DNA of 64,000 nucleotides, taken from contig NZ_JYII01000007.1 in NCBI RefSeq assembly GCF_000948415.1, forward strand, positions 124,001 to 188,000. The letters run 5' to 3'. The notes under the pieces are model-generated. The model saw only the letters and a list, made by a program, of their open reading frames with translations. It had not been told where the DNA came from and searched no databases. The translations under genes and the position numbers were made by a program. Of the stretch, positions 35,745-44,647 are shown piece by piece. Source of the stretch: Thalassospira sp. HJ. Lineage in GTDB: Bacteria > Pseudomonadota > Alphaproteobacteria > Rhodospirillales > Thalassospiraceae. Numbering within the stretch: position 1 is the first letter of the stretch; every line of letters starts with the position of its first letter.

Positions 35745-36644
35745 ATGACGGTGCAACAGACCGGCGCAGACGGGGACAGCGCGGGCCAGCAGACGGCAAC
35801 GGACAAGCAGCCGCCGTCCAATCGCGCCCATGTAATCGTGATCGGCAATGAAAAGGGCGGGTCGGGCAAATCGACAACCGCGATGCATTTGATCGTTTCC
35901 CTGATGAAGATGGGTTTCAAGGTCGGATCGCTCGATATCGATGCCCGGCAGGGGACGCTGACACGCTATGTCGAAAACCGGATCGCCTTTAACGACAAAA
36001 AGGGCCTGAAACTTCCGGTGCCCGAACATCGCCCGATCTATCGCAGTGAATTGTCTGATGGCAACGAAGCCAAGCTTGATGAGCGCGAACGCTTTACCAC
36101 GGCCCTTGGTGAAATGGTGGTCAGCTGCAATTTCATCGTCATGGATTGCCCTGGGAGTGACAATTACCTGTCGCGTCTGGCGCATGCCTGTGCCGATACC
36201 CTGATCACCCCGATCAATGACAGCTTCATTGATCTTGATATGCTGGCCCGTATCGATCCGGATAACCTGTCGATCAAGGGGCCAAGCATCTATGCCGAGA
36301 TGGTCTGGGATGCGCGCAAGCGCCGTGCAGCCATTGATGGTGGTACGATTGACTGGATTGTGATGCGCAATCGCCTGTCGCACCTTGATGCGCGCAACAA
36401 ACGCGATATCGCCGAAATCGTTGAAAAGCTTGCGGATCGCATCCGGTTCCGTCAGGCACCTGGCTTTGGCGAACGCGTGATTTACCGCGAATTGTTCCTC
36501 AAGGGGCTGACGCTTCTGGACTTGCGTGAGAAGGGCGTTGGCATCCCGATGAGCATGTCGCATATGGCGGCCCGTCAGGAAGTCAGATCGCTTCTCGAAG
36601 TGATCGGCTTCAAACCAGCCGATGGCGAGGAGTTGCCGATCTGA
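35745..36644 (+). CDS. mipZ: division-plane positioning ATPase MipZ
   Basis: ParA-like ATPase that forms a polar gradient with ParB and inhibits FtsZ away from midcell in alphaproteobacteria. It has 299 residues; the ATG at 35745 follows CGGAG. The deviant Walker A HVIVIGNEKGGSGKSTTAMH, SLDIDARQGTLTRY and MDCPGSDNYLSRLAHACADT are the MipZ signatures. An upstream in-frame extension (to 35667) lacks a ribosome site. It is followed at 67 bases by a VWA-like gene and a J-domain gene. Confidence 0.93.
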   Translation: MTVQQTGADGDSAGQQTATDKQPPSNRAHVIVIGNEKGGSGKSTTAMHLIVSLMKMGFKVGSLDIDARQGTLTRYVENRIAFNDKKGLKLPVPEHRPIYRSELSDGNEAKLDERERFTTALGEMVVSCNFIVMDCPGSDNYLSRLAHACADTLITPINDSFIDLDMLARIDPDNLSIKGPSIYAEMVWDARKRRAAIDGGTIDWIVMRNRLSHLDARNKRDIAEIVEKLADRIRFRQAPGFGERVIYRELFLKGLTLLDLREKGVGIPMSMSHMAARQEVRSLLEVIGFKPADGEELPI

Positions 36645-36711
36645 CGGCATCTGGCCTATATCTTGTGGGACATGAAATTGTCCAACCGGAATATGAAGCA
36701 GGCAGGGCTCC

Positions 36712-37434
36712 TTGACGCGCAAAGATATCATTTCTGAGACATCCGGGGCCAAGGAGGTGGCAGACTTCCTTGTTAAGGCGCGCGAACTTGCGGTGCATGC
36801 ACCGTCGTCGGGGCCTGCGCAAGGGCGTCTGATCTTTGCCATGGACGCAACCGCCAGCCGCCAGCCCAGTTGGGATCATGCCGCCGTAATTCAGGCCGAG
36901 ATGTTTGAGGCGGTGGACGGCGTTGGCGCCCTTGATGTGCAGCTTGTGTTCTTTCGCGGACTTTCGGAATGCAAATCAAGTGGCTGGTGCCGCAATGCCA
37001 AATCCTTTCGCGATTATATCACCAAGGTTACCTGTCGGGCGGGGCACACCCAGATCGAACGTGTTCTGGCCCATGTCGAACGGGAAGCCAGCGATAAAAA
37101 GATCGATTCCTTGATTTATGTCGGCGACTGTATCGAAGAAAATCCTGATCATCTGGCCCCGATTGCCGGCAAACTGGCGCTCAAGGGGGTTAAGGCATTC
37201 ATGTTTCAGGAGGGCCATGACAGGGACGCGGCATTTGCCTTTGGCGAGATTGCCCGCATAACCGGCGGTGCTTTCATGCAGTTTGATGCCAGTGCGGCTG
37301 GCAAGCTTCGCGATTTGCTGGGTGCTGTGGCAAGTTACGCCGTCGGCGGGCAGGAAGGTCTTTCGATCTATCAAAAGAAAACCGGTTCCGACGAAGTGCT
37401 TAGGCTCGGTCACCAATTGCGAAAGCCGCGTTGA
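36712..37434 (+). CDS. VWA-like protein linked to mipZ
   Basis: Soluble protein of 240 residues. The start is TTG at 36712 with AGGG just upstream; no in-frame ATG fits. The core resembles a von Willebrand A fold: LIFAMDATASRQPSWDHA carries a DXTXS-like metal site (normally DXSXS) and IDSLIYVGDCIEENPDHL is the later strand. Its stop overlaps the start of the membrane J-domain gene (TGATG), so the two are translationally coupled. Conserved next to mipZ or dnaJ-like genes in alphaproteobacteria, as far as I recall; function unknown. Confidence 0.82.
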   Translation: MTRKDIISETSGAKEVADFLVKARELAVHAPSSGPAQGRLIFAMDATASRQPSWDHAAVIQAEMFEAVDGVGALDVQLVFFRGLSECKSSGWCRNAKSFRDYITKVTCRAGHTQIERVLAHVEREASDKKIDSLIYVGDCIEENPDHLAPIAGKLALKGVKAFMFQEGHDRDAAFAFGEIARITGGAFMQFDASAAGKLRDLLGAVASYAVGGQEGLSIYQKKTGSDEVLRLGHQLRKPR

Positions 37435-38261
37435 TGCAGTGGTTGTTGATTGGCATCGCCGCATTTGTCGGTGTCGGGTTCTTTATCCGATGGATGACAG
37501 AGGCCGAGCCCAAAGAAATCCGCAAAATTGTCTTATTTCTGATCATCTTGGTGTTGATCATGCTTGCCGGTTGGTTGTTGCTCACCGGCAAAATTGCCGC
37601 GATGGGTGCAGCTTTGGCGGCGATGGTGCCGTTTTTGGTGCGCATGTTGAAGCTTGGATTCCTGTGGCCGATTTTGCGCAGGATTTTCGCATCAACGCGA
37701 AAACGTGCCCAGCCGGGAAGTTTTGGCACCCGCACGGCCGGTGCTGGATCAAGTTCGGAAATTCGCACTGAATTTCTGCATATGGTGCTTGATCTTGAAA
37801 CCGGGCAAATGCGTGGTGGTGTTGTCAGCGGCCCCTATGCCGGTGCCGATCTTGACAGCTTGGGACTTGACGACTTGCAGTCGCTTTATGTTGACTGTTG
37901 CAGTGCAACCGACCAAAGCCGGGCGGTTCTGGAGGCCTATCTTGACCGTCGTCCCGATTGTGCGGGATGGCAAAACTGGCACCAGGGTGACCACGGCGAA
38001 GACGGAGCACAAAACGGAGGAAACGACCGCAACTATAACGAGCAAGGCCGTGAAGGCGAAAGGAGTTCAAGCGCGTCTGGCATGACGGCTGATGAGGCCC
38101 GGAAAATCCTTGGTGTTGGCGAAAACGCCACCCGCGAGGAGATCAACCGGGCCTATAAAAAGCAGATCAAGGCTGTCCATCCCGATCATGGTGGATCGGA
38201 CTATCTGGCCTCAAAGATCAATGCCGCGCGAAGCCTTTTGTTACGGCTATGTAAAGATTAG
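37434..38261 (+). CDS. membrane-anchored J-domain protein
   Basis: Co-chaperone candidate of 275 residues. Two or three hydrophobic segments lie at the N-terminus (about 3-22, 32-52 and 55-75), followed by a cytoplasmic linker with a helical domain (EFLHMVLDLETGQMRGGVV, about 112-175), a Gly/Asn/Glu-rich stretch and a C-terminal J domain (ARKILGVGENATREEINRAYKKQIKAVHPDHGGSDYLASKINAARSLLL) with intact HPD. The layout resembles Pam18/TIM14-like bacterial proteins. The ATG overlaps the VWA stop by one base. It should recruit DnaK to the membrane; the client is unknown. Confidence 0.85.
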   Translation: MQWLLIGIAAFVGVGFFIRWMTEAEPKEIRKIVLFLIILVLIMLAGWLLLTGKIAAMGAALAAMVPFLVRMLKLGFLWPILRRIFASTRKRAQPGSFGTRTAGAGSSSEIRTEFLHMVLDLETGQMRGGVVSGPYAGADLDSLGLDDLQSLYVDCCSATDQSRAVLEAYLDRRPDCAGWQNWHQGDHGEDGAQNGGNDRNYNEQGREGERSSSASGMTADEARKILGVGENATREEINRAYKKQIKAVHPDHGGSDYLASKINAARSLLLRLCKD

Positions 38262-38374
38262 CGTCAATAATACGTGCGCTTGCTTGATCCGTGTTCTGGA
38301 AATGTGGCAGAAGCATATATGCAGGCAATTCCGACATGGACTGGCGTGCAGCGGTTGAAAAAGGAACCTATTGA

Positions 38375-39262
38375 ATGTCAAAAAGAATCAAGAAGGCAGT
38401 TTTCCCGGTTGCAGGTATGGGAACCCGCTTTTTGCCCGCCACCAAGGCGATGCCAAAAGAAATGCTGCCGGTCGTTGACAAGCCGCTTATTCAATACGCT
38501 GTCGAAGAAGCCATTGCTGCAGGCATTGAAGAATTCATTTTTGTCACCGGTCGCGGCAAAACCGCGATTGAGGACCATTTTGACCGTTCCGCCGAACTTG
38601 AAGCCATCCTGAAAGAGCGCGGCAAGGAAGACGCGCTTTCCAAGGCGCTTGAAATGATTCCGGAAAATGGTCGTGTCACCTATACCCGTCAGGGCAATCC
38701 GCTGGGGCTTGGTCATGCTGTTTTGTGCGCCAAGTCGCTGGTTGGCGATGAGCCGTTTGTCGTGCTGCTGGCCGATGACCTTATCCAGTCAAAAGTTCCC
38801 TGCATGAAGCAGATGGTTGATAGCTATGGCCGCACCGGCGGCAACATGGTTGCCGTTATGGATGTCCCGCGCGAGGAAGTTCACCGTTATGGTGTTCTTG
38901 AGATTGAAGGCACCAATGGTCGCCTTGTCAGCGCATGCGGCATGGTTGAAAAACCCAAGCCTGAAGAAGCGCCGTCGACCCTGTCGGCTATCGGGCGCTA
39001 CATCCTTGATCCGGGCATCTTCGATGTGCTTGAAAATATTCCGCGCGGTGCTGGTAATGAAATCCAGTTGACCGACGCATTGGCGGCCATGATCGGTCAC
39101 GTGCCGTTCTATGGTTACAACTTTGAAGGCCGTCGTTTCGATTGCGGCAACAAGATCGGCTTCCTGAAAGCCACCATGTCATTTGCACTGGCGCGTGAAG
39201 ATATGCGTGACGATGTTCGTCAGCTTATTCACGAATTCGCCCAAGGCGAAGCAGCGCAATAA
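38375..39262 (+). CDS. galU: UTP-glucose-1-phosphate uridylyltransferase
   Basis: Makes UDP-glucose from UTP and glucose-1-phosphate. It has 295 residues with the nucleotidyltransferase signature FPVAGMGTRFLPATKAMPKE and the lysine in MLPVVDKPLIQYAVEEA; VMDVPREEVHRYGVLEIEG and NIPRGAGNEIQLTDAL are typical GalU blocks. AAGGAACC precedes the ATG. It starts a run of three sugar-nucleotide genes (galU-ugd-pgm) that convert hexose phosphate into UDP-glucuronate and other precursors of polysaccharide and LPS. Confidence 0.96.
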   Translation: MSKRIKKAVFPVAGMGTRFLPATKAMPKEMLPVVDKPLIQYAVEEAIAAGIEEFIFVTGRGKTAIEDHFDRSAELEAILKERGKEDALSKALEMIPENGRVTYTRQGNPLGLGHAVLCAKSLVGDEPFVVLLADDLIQSKVPCMKQMVDSYGRTGGNMVAVMDVPREEVHRYGVLEIEGTNGRLVSACGMVEKPKPEEAPSTLSAIGRYILDPGIFDVLENIPRGAGNEIQLTDALAAMIGHVPFYGYNFEGRRFDCGNKIGFLKATMSFALAREDMRDDVRQLIHEFAQGEAAQ

Positions 39263-39281
39263 CCACTCATGTCAACCATGA

Positions 39282-39316
39282 CCGACCGGAACAGAATGAT
39301 GAATTGTTTCGGTCGG
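39282..39316 (+). other. hairpin between galU and ugd
   Basis: CCGACCGGAAC (39282-39292) pairs with GTTTCGGTCGG (39306-39316), one wobble pair, 13-base loop. No T-run follows, so it may be a processing or stability element rather than a terminator. Confidence 0.55.
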
Positions 39317-39342
39317 GACTTACTTAGCAGGATAGAACCTCC

Positions 39343-40659
39343 ATGCGCGTAGCTATGATCGGGACCGGATATGTTGGTCTTGTTTCCGGTGCCTGTTTTT
39401 CCGAATTCGGTACGGACGTCGTTTGTGTCGACAAGGATGTGGAAAAAATCGCCCGTCTCGAAGACGGTATCATGCCAATCTACGAGCCCGGCCTGGATGT
39501 TCTGGTTGAGAATAACGTCAAGGCAGGTCGTCTGACCTTCACCACCAGCCTCAAGGAAGGGGTCAAGGACGCGGACGCTGTCTTTATTGCCGTCGGCACC
39601 CCGACCCGTCGTGGCGATGGCCATGCCGATCTGAGCTATGTCTATGCTGCGGCCGAAGAAATCGCCGAAGCCATGGATGGTTTCACGGTTATCGTGACCA
39701 AATCGACCGTTCCAGTCGGGACGGGCCGCGAAGTGGAACGCATCATTCGTGAAAAACGCCCGGATGCCGAATTCGCGGTGGTTTCGAACCCCGAATTCCT
39801 GCGTGAAGGTTCGGCGATTGGCGATTTCATGCGCCCGGATCGTGTCGTTATCGGTACCAGTGACGAACGGGCACGCGAAGTGATGTCCGATCTCTATCGT
39901 CCGCTGTATCTGATCGAAACGCCGATTGTCTTCACCACCCGTGAAACCTCGGAAATGATCAAATATGCGGCCAACACCTTTCTGGCGGCCAAGATCACCT
40001 TTATCAACGAAATTGCCGATCTCTGCGAGAAAGTCGGGGCGGACGTGCATGACGTTGCGCGTGGCATCGGTCTTGATGGCCGTATTGGCAAAAAATTCCT
40101 GCATCCCGGGCCTGGCTATGGCGGGTCCTGCTTCCCGAAAGATACCTTGGCGCTAGTCCGTACTGCCCAGGAATATGACAGCCCGCTACGCATTATCGAA
40201 ACGGTTGTTGATGTGAATGCCAAGCGCAAAAAGGCAATGGCAGATCGCGTGATTTCGGCTTGTGGCGGTTCTGTTGCGGGCAAGACTATCGGCATCCTTG
40301 GCCTTGCCTTTAAGCCCAACACCGATGACATGCGTGATGCGCCGAGCCTTGATATCGTGCCCGCCCTTATCGCGGCAGGTGCCAATGTAAAGGCCTATGA
40401 CCCCGAAGCCATGGAAGAAGCCAAAAAGCTCCTTGATGGCATTTCTTATTGCGAGAACGCCTATGACACGGTCGAGGGTGCGGATGCGATGGTTGTCCTG
40501 ACCGAGTGGAACGAATTCCGCGGTATGGACCTTGATCGTATCAAGGACGCGCTCAAACACCCGATCGTTGTTGATCTGCGTAACGTTTATGACCCGACTG
40601 AAATGACTGAAAACGGTTTCAGCTATTCCTGTGTCGGTCGTGCATCTATCGGAGGCTAA
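39343..40659 (+). CDS. ugd: UDP-glucose 6-dehydrogenase
   Basis: Oxidises UDP-glucose to UDP-glucuronate with two NAD. It has 438 residues: N-terminal Rossmann motif MIGTGYVGLVSGACFSEFG, KSTVPVGTGREVERII, the central helix, the catalytic cysteine in GPGYGGSCFPKDTLAL (about residue 262), and the C-terminal UDP-binding domain with GILGLAFKPNTDDMRDAPSL. It sits 80 bases after galU, whose product is its substrate, and nine bases before the phosphohexomutase gene. Confidence 0.96.
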   Translation: MRVAMIGTGYVGLVSGACFSEFGTDVVCVDKDVEKIARLEDGIMPIYEPGLDVLVENNVKAGRLTFTTSLKEGVKDADAVFIAVGTPTRRGDGHADLSYVYAAAEEIAEAMDGFTVIVTKSTVPVGTGREVERIIREKRPDAEFAVVSNPEFLREGSAIGDFMRPDRVVIGTSDERAREVMSDLYRPLYLIETPIVFTTRETSEMIKYAANTFLAAKITFINEIADLCEKVGADVHDVARGIGLDGRIGKKFLHPGPGYGGSCFPKDTLALVRTAQEYDSPLRIIETVVDVNAKRKKAMADRVISACGGSVAGKTIGILGLAFKPNTDDMRDAPSLDIVPALIAAGANVKAYDPEAMEEAKKLLDGISYCENAYDTVEGADAMVVLTEWNEFRGMDLDRIKDALKHPIVVDLRNVYDPTEMTENGFSYSCVGRASIGG

Positions 40660-40667
40660 TCCAAATC

Positions 40668-42083
40668 ATGACGAATTCTGCCGGACACAAGTTTGATAGC
40701 TCTGTTTTGCGCGAATATGACGTGCGTGGCGTTGTGGGCGAAACCCTGCATCCAGCTGACGCCAACGCGCTGGGCAAGGCATTCGGCACCATGGTGCGCA
40801 GATCCGGTGGGAAACGCGTTGCCTTGGGGCGTGATGGCCGCCTGAGCTCGCCAGAACTGGCCACAGCACTCGCAGAAGGCATTCTGTCGACCGGTTGCGA
40901 CGTCGTGCGCATTGGTCGCGGCCCGACCCCGATGCTTTATTTCACGGTTTATGATGAAAAGACCGATGCGGGCATCATGGTTACCGGTTCGCACAACCCG
41001 TCAAACTACAACGGCTTCAAGATGCTCAATGCTGGCAAGTCTGTGTTTGGCGATGCCATTCAGGAACTTGGCAAAATTGCCGCTGCCGGTGATTTTGAAA
41101 CCGGGCAGGGCAGCGCATCCGATATCAAGATCGAAGATCGCTTTGTTGAACGACTTCTGGCCGAACTTGATTGTGATGTGCCCAATCCGATGACGATTGT
41201 CTGGGACTGCGGCAATGGTTCTGCCGGTGATGTTGTGCGCAAGCTGACAGCAAAGCTGCCGGGGACGCATCATCTGCTGTTTGATGATATCGACGGCAAC
41301 TTCCCGAACCACCATCCCGATCCGACGGTTGAAGCCAACCTGGTTGATCTCAAGGCCGCTGTTGCCAAACACAATGCCGACTGGGGTGTCGCCTTTGACG
41401 GCGATGGTGACCGGATTGGTGTGATTGATGGCATGGGCAATGTGCTTTGGGGCGATCAGCTGCTTCAGATCTATGCGGCGGATGTTCTGCAGCGCCAGCC
41501 GGGTGCTGCGATTATTGCCGATGTAAAGGCCAGCCAGACTCTGTTTGACGAGGTCAACCGGATTGGTGGCAAGGCCATCATGTGGAAGACCGGTCACTCC
41601 CTGATCAAAACCAAAATGATCGAGGAAAAGGCACCGATCGCCGGCGAAATGAGCGGCCACATCTTCTTTGCCGAACGCTATTATGGCTATGACGATGCGA
41701 CCTATGCTGCTGTGCGGCTCTATCGCATTCTGGTGCAAAGTGGCAAAAGCCTTGCCGAATGGCGCGCAGCGATGCCGGTCGCCGTCAATACGCCGGAAAC
41801 CCGCATCGATTGCCCGGATGATCGCAAGTTCGCCCTGATCGAGGAAGTCCGTGCGCGTCTGGCTGAAGCCGGTGCCGAAGTTAGTGGCATTGATGGCGTA
41901 CGCGTCAGCACCGAAGACGGCTGGTGGCTGCTGCGTGCATCCAACACCCAGCCGGCCATTGTGGCCCGCTGTGAAGCGGGTGATGAAGCAGGCCTGAAAC
42001 GCCTTAAAGGGCAGGTGACCGATCAGCTGGTTAAAAGCGGTTTGTCCTCGGACGACTTCTTTGCCCCGGGTGGTGGACACTAA
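40668..42083 (+). CDS. phosphomannomutase / phosphoglucomutase
   Basis: Interconverts hexose 6- and 1-phosphates (AlgC/ManB type), supplying glucose-1-phosphate to GalU or mannose-1-phosphate to GDP-mannose. It has 471 residues in four domains: the phosphoserine loop GIMVTGSHNPSNYNGFKM, the magnesium loop AFDGDGDRIGVID, the sugar-binding loop GEMSGHIFF and the phosphate-binding loop RASNTQPAIVARCEA. It is last in the galU-ugd unit and is followed by a strong terminator. Confidence 0.93.
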   Translation: MTNSAGHKFDSSVLREYDVRGVVGETLHPADANALGKAFGTMVRRSGGKRVALGRDGRLSSPELATALAEGILSTGCDVVRIGRGPTPMLYFTVYDEKTDAGIMVTGSHNPSNYNGFKMLNAGKSVFGDAIQELGKIAAAGDFETGQGSASDIKIEDRFVERLLAELDCDVPNPMTIVWDCGNGSAGDVVRKLTAKLPGTHHLLFDDIDGNFPNHHPDPTVEANLVDLKAAVAKHNADWGVAFDGDGDRIGVIDGMGNVLWGDQLLQIYAADVLQRQPGAAIIADVKASQTLFDEVNRIGGKAIMWKTGHSLIKTKMIEEKAPIAGEMSGHIFFAERYYGYDDATYAAVRLYRILVQSGKSLAEWRAAMPVAVNTPETRIDCPDDRKFALIEEVRARLAEAGAEVSGIDGVRVSTEDGWWLLRASNTQPAIVARCEAGDEAGLKRLKGQVTDQLVKSGLSSDDFFAPGGGH

Positions 42084-42108
42084 GTCCCAAGCGATAACGT
42101 CAAAACTG

Positions 42109-42145
42109 AAAAAGCCCGTCAGAACACTCTGACGGGCTTTTTTGT
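42109..42145. terminator. intrinsic terminator after the sugar-nucleotide genes
   Basis: AAAAAGCCCGTCAGA - ACAC - TCTGACGGGCTTTTT, with T-runs on both strands; it can also serve the convergent carboxypeptidase gene. Confidence 0.93.
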
Positions 42146-42169
42146 ATCTCTTTACTTGGTCGGCGGCTG

Positions 42170-43471
42170 TTAGCCAGCGTCACCAGCATTTACCGGGATG
42201 CAGGCGACGTTTTCGCGCTTGAGTGCGGCGCAGGCGGCGCGTGCCTCGGTCTCGCCATCAAAGCCCAGCAGGCGGGCGCGATAGACGATACCGGTGCCGC
42301 TGGATTGCTGTTCGACGGCGGCACGTGTCAGGCGCAGAACATCGGGTGCAGTGCGCGCAGCGGCAAGAACGGCTTCCTGTGCACGGCGCTGGTCGCTAAA
42401 CGCGCCAACCTGAATGCCCCAACCTGCATCGGTTTCGGGTTTCAGGCGGGTTACGACCGTTTGCGTATCAATGCGGCCCGGCTGTTCGGCTTCGCGCAGC
42501 GTATTGCGTTTGGCAATCAGCAACTGGGCGTCGGCCGGCAGGATCTTGTCTTCCGGGCTGATACGCGGACGTGGAACAACGATCTCGCCTTCTTTGGTCA
42601 GTTTGACATAGGCCTGATCGAGAAGCTTTTTCATCTGATCATCGCGGGTACGTGCAGTACGCCCGCCAAAGACAACACCGATCAGGCGTTTGCCATTGCG
42701 ATTGACCGACGCAACAAGGTTAAAGCCCGATGCGTTGATATAGCCGGTCTTGATCCCGTCGGTGCCATAGTAGGACGCCAGAAGATTGTTGTGGTTGCCA
42801 TAGGTGCGGTTGCCAAAACGGAACTTCTGGGTGGCAAAGTAATGATAGTAGCTGCCGTAATTCTTGCGAAGCGCCACAGCCAGTTTGATCATGTCGCGTG
42901 CGGTGGTCATCTGCCCGCGGTTGGGCAGGCCCGACGCATTGCGGAACGTGGTCCGCGTCATGCCAAGGCGGCGTGCCTCGGATGTCATCATCTGGGCAAA
43001 CTTGATTTCCGTGCCGCCAAGATGCTCGGCAACAACAACTGCGATGTCATTGGCTGATTTGGTTACCAGTGCCAGGATCGCGTCCTTGACCGAAATGGTT
43101 TCACCGGCCTTAAGGCCCAGTTTGGACGGGGCCTGACCCCAGGCGCGTTTGGAAACCTTCATGCGAGTCGAAAGCGACACCTTGCCGTGTTCGAGTGCAT
43201 CAAAGACCATATAAAGGGTCATGATTTTGGTCAGGGATGCCGGATAGACCTTATGGTCCGGGCGGTATTCATGCAGCGTTTCGCCAGTATCGCCATCAAT
43301 GATCATCGCCGTATAAGTCCGCGCAAGGGCAGCGGACGGCGAAAGAACCGTGACTGAGATGATTGCGACCAGACACAAAAGCACAGGAACAAGGCCACGC
43401 ATGCAAAGCGTGCGTGCGGCGGACTGAGCTTTGGCCATTGCATTTGGCCCGGCAAGGGTCATTAAACGCAT
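42170..43471 (-). CDS. D-alanyl-D-alanine carboxypeptidase with SPOR-like tail
   Basis: Periplasmic penicillin-binding protein of the S11 (DacA/C) type that trims the terminal D-Ala from peptidoglycan stem peptides. All three motifs are visible: SLTK (catalytic serine), SAN and KTG in YGTDGIKTGYINASG. The C-terminal 75 residues (GWGIQVGAFSDQRRAQEAVLAA ... RENVACIPV) look like a SPOR domain, which binds denuded glycan at division sites. The start is uncertain: ATGs at 43471 and 43438 and a GTG at 43519 are all in frame; the signal peptide itself is RGLVPVLLCLVAIISVTVL ... AALA. Confidence 0.9.
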   Translation of the reverse strand: MRLMTLAGPNAMAKAQSAARTLCMRGLVPVLLCLVAIISVTVLSPSAALARTYTAMIIDGDTGETLHEYRPDHKVYPASLTKIMTLYMVFDALEHGKVSLSTRMKVSKRAWGQAPSKLGLKAGETISVKDAILALVTKSANDIAVVVAEHLGGTEIKFAQMMTSEARRLGMTRTTFRNASGLPNRGQMTTARDMIKLAVALRKNYGSYYHYFATQKFRFGNRTYGNHNNLLASYYGTDGIKTGYINASGFNLVASVNRNGKRLIGVVFGGRTARTRDDQMKKLLDQAYVKLTKEGEIVVPRPRISPEDKILPADAQLLIAKRNTLREAEQPGRIDTQTVVTRLKPETDAGWGIQVGAFSDQRRAQEAVLAAARTAPDVLRLTRAAVEQQSSGTGIVYRARLLGFDGETEARAACAALKRENVACIPVNAGDAG

Positions 43472-43652
43472 TATATCGGGCTCGGCTTTGAGGTTTCCCC
43501 AAGAACTAAATAAGCTCACTGTCGCATCCCAGCCTTAAACAAATGTTTAAGAGCATCAAATTTTGACGGTCGTCACTCGGGCCTTGAGATGGCCATTTTT
43601 ATACGCGAAAGTACATTTTATATCTCCAGATCGGCAAAAAATCGAGGATCGA

Positions 43653-44402
43653 ATGTTTGAAAAGAGGGTTTCAGTTCACACCCGTAGCGCAACGACCCGT
43701 GCCAATTGGGCCAAGGCAGGCATCGCAGCACTTGTGATTGCCGGGCTTGGCGGCTGCACCTTTACCCAGACAAGTGATGTCAGTAATCCGCTTGTGCGCA
43801 AGGCATCCTGGTTTTCGTATCTGAATGCCGATGATCTGCGTCAGGCCTGTTCGGCGGGGACTGCTGATGGTCAAATCCGCATCATTTACAATGCTGACTA
43901 CTACAAGGAAGTGCGCGTTTTTGAGCTGATGCCGTATCCCGGCAACGAAGAATTCAACCTGACCACGCGCGTGTTCGGCCCGCTTCAGGTCAAGGATATC
44001 AATGTTGAGTTGAATGCGCCGCTTGGCGCCTTTGGCGGGGAAGAGGCGGTCGACCGGATTGATCGCGCATCCTACCTCGCCATCACCGATGCCCTGCAGG
44101 CTGAAGGCTTCGGAACCCAAAGCCGTGATGGTTTGCGTCTTTATTCCGATGACTACTACTGGGTGGCAATCGGGTGTTCTTCGAGCAACATAACGCTGGC
44201 GGCATGGGCATCGGGTGTTGATGACATGCGCGCGCTTGATTTCCCGGATGTTTTGGCAAACCTGTCATCCGTGGAGCGCGAATTGCCTGAACCGCCTGCC
44301 GTTGAAAATGCGCGGTCCCAGGGGGCTGCGCAATTGCACTACGTTCAGAATAACGACTCTCGTGATTTCTACCGCACCGTGCGTGGAAACATGCTTCGCT
44401 AG
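43653..44402 (+). CDS. unknown lipoprotein
   Basis: Predicted lipoprotein of 249 residues: GAGGATCGA precedes the ATG, and the signal peptide ends in the lipobox IAGLGGC with Cys35. The mature domain (ASWFSYLNADDLRQACSAGT ... RIIYNADYYKEVRVFEL ... DYYWVAIGCSS) is mixed alpha/beta and not recognised. It is divergent from the carboxypeptidase gene, and an envelope role is inferred from localisation only. A longer frame to 43563 is rejected because it lacks a ribosome site and breaks the signal peptide. Confidence 0.8.
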   Translation: MFEKRVSVHTRSATTRANWAKAGIAALVIAGLGGCTFTQTSDVSNPLVRKASWFSYLNADDLRQACSAGTADGQIRIIYNADYYKEVRVFELMPYPGNEEFNLTTRVFGPLQVKDINVELNAPLGAFGGEEAVDRIDRASYLAITDALQAEGFGTQSRDGLRLYSDDYYWVAIGCSSSNITLAAWASGVDDMRALDFPDVLANLSSVERELPEPPAVENARSQGAAQLHYVQNNDSRDFYRTVRGNMLR

Positions 44403-44423
44403 GGCAGCGACGACCAAAAGATT

Positions 44424-44458
44424 GAAACAGCAGCATGTAAGGTGCGTGCTGCTGTTTC
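44424..44458 (+). terminator. hairpin after the lipoprotein gene, possible terminator
   Basis: GAAACAGCAGCA and TGCTGCTGTTTC, perfect 12-bp arms around an 11-base loop, 21 bases after the stop codon. The T-run normally following an intrinsic terminator is missing, so function is uncertain. Confidence 0.5.
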
Positions 44459-44472
44459 GTTGCACCATATTG

Positions 44473-44483
44473 CTGCAATGCAG
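44473..44483. promoter_or_regulatory. PhaR-like site 1
   Basis: CTGCAATGCAG, an exact fit to the CTGC-N3-GCAG element described for the polyhydroxyalkanoate regulator PhaR in Rhodobacter and Paracoccus. It lies about 215 bases before the phasin-like gene. Confidence 0.5.
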
Positions 44484-44599
44484 CGATGACTTTTGCTAGT
44501 GCCTTGTTCAATAAGTCATTTTGAAGTTTATCGCGGACTTCTGGCGTTTTTCATTGATCCCGAACCTCGGTTTGTGTCCGAAATGTCACTAAACTGTGC

Positions 44600-44629
44600 T
44601 TGACGAAGCGGGGTATTTCCATCTAGGGT
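44600..44629 (+). promoter_or_regulatory. candidate promoter of the phasin-like gene
   Basis: TTGACG (44600-44605), 18-base spacer, TAGGGT (44624-44629). The -10 is poor, but the position just before PhaR-like site 2 makes it plausible. Confidence 0.4.
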
Positions 44630-44630
44630 T

Positions 44631-44647
44631 ATGTTGCAATGCAACAT
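44631..44647. promoter_or_regulatory. PhaR-like site 2
   Basis: ATGTTGCA - A - TGCAACAT, a perfect 17-bp palindrome whose core TTGCAATGCAA is the same as site 1 apart from the outer base pair. It would cover the transcription start. Confidence 0.5.

Noticed and set aside
43470..43480. TATAAT on the minus strand at the carboxypeptidase start
   Set aside because: No -35 hexamer at a workable distance, and it overlaps one of the candidate start codons.
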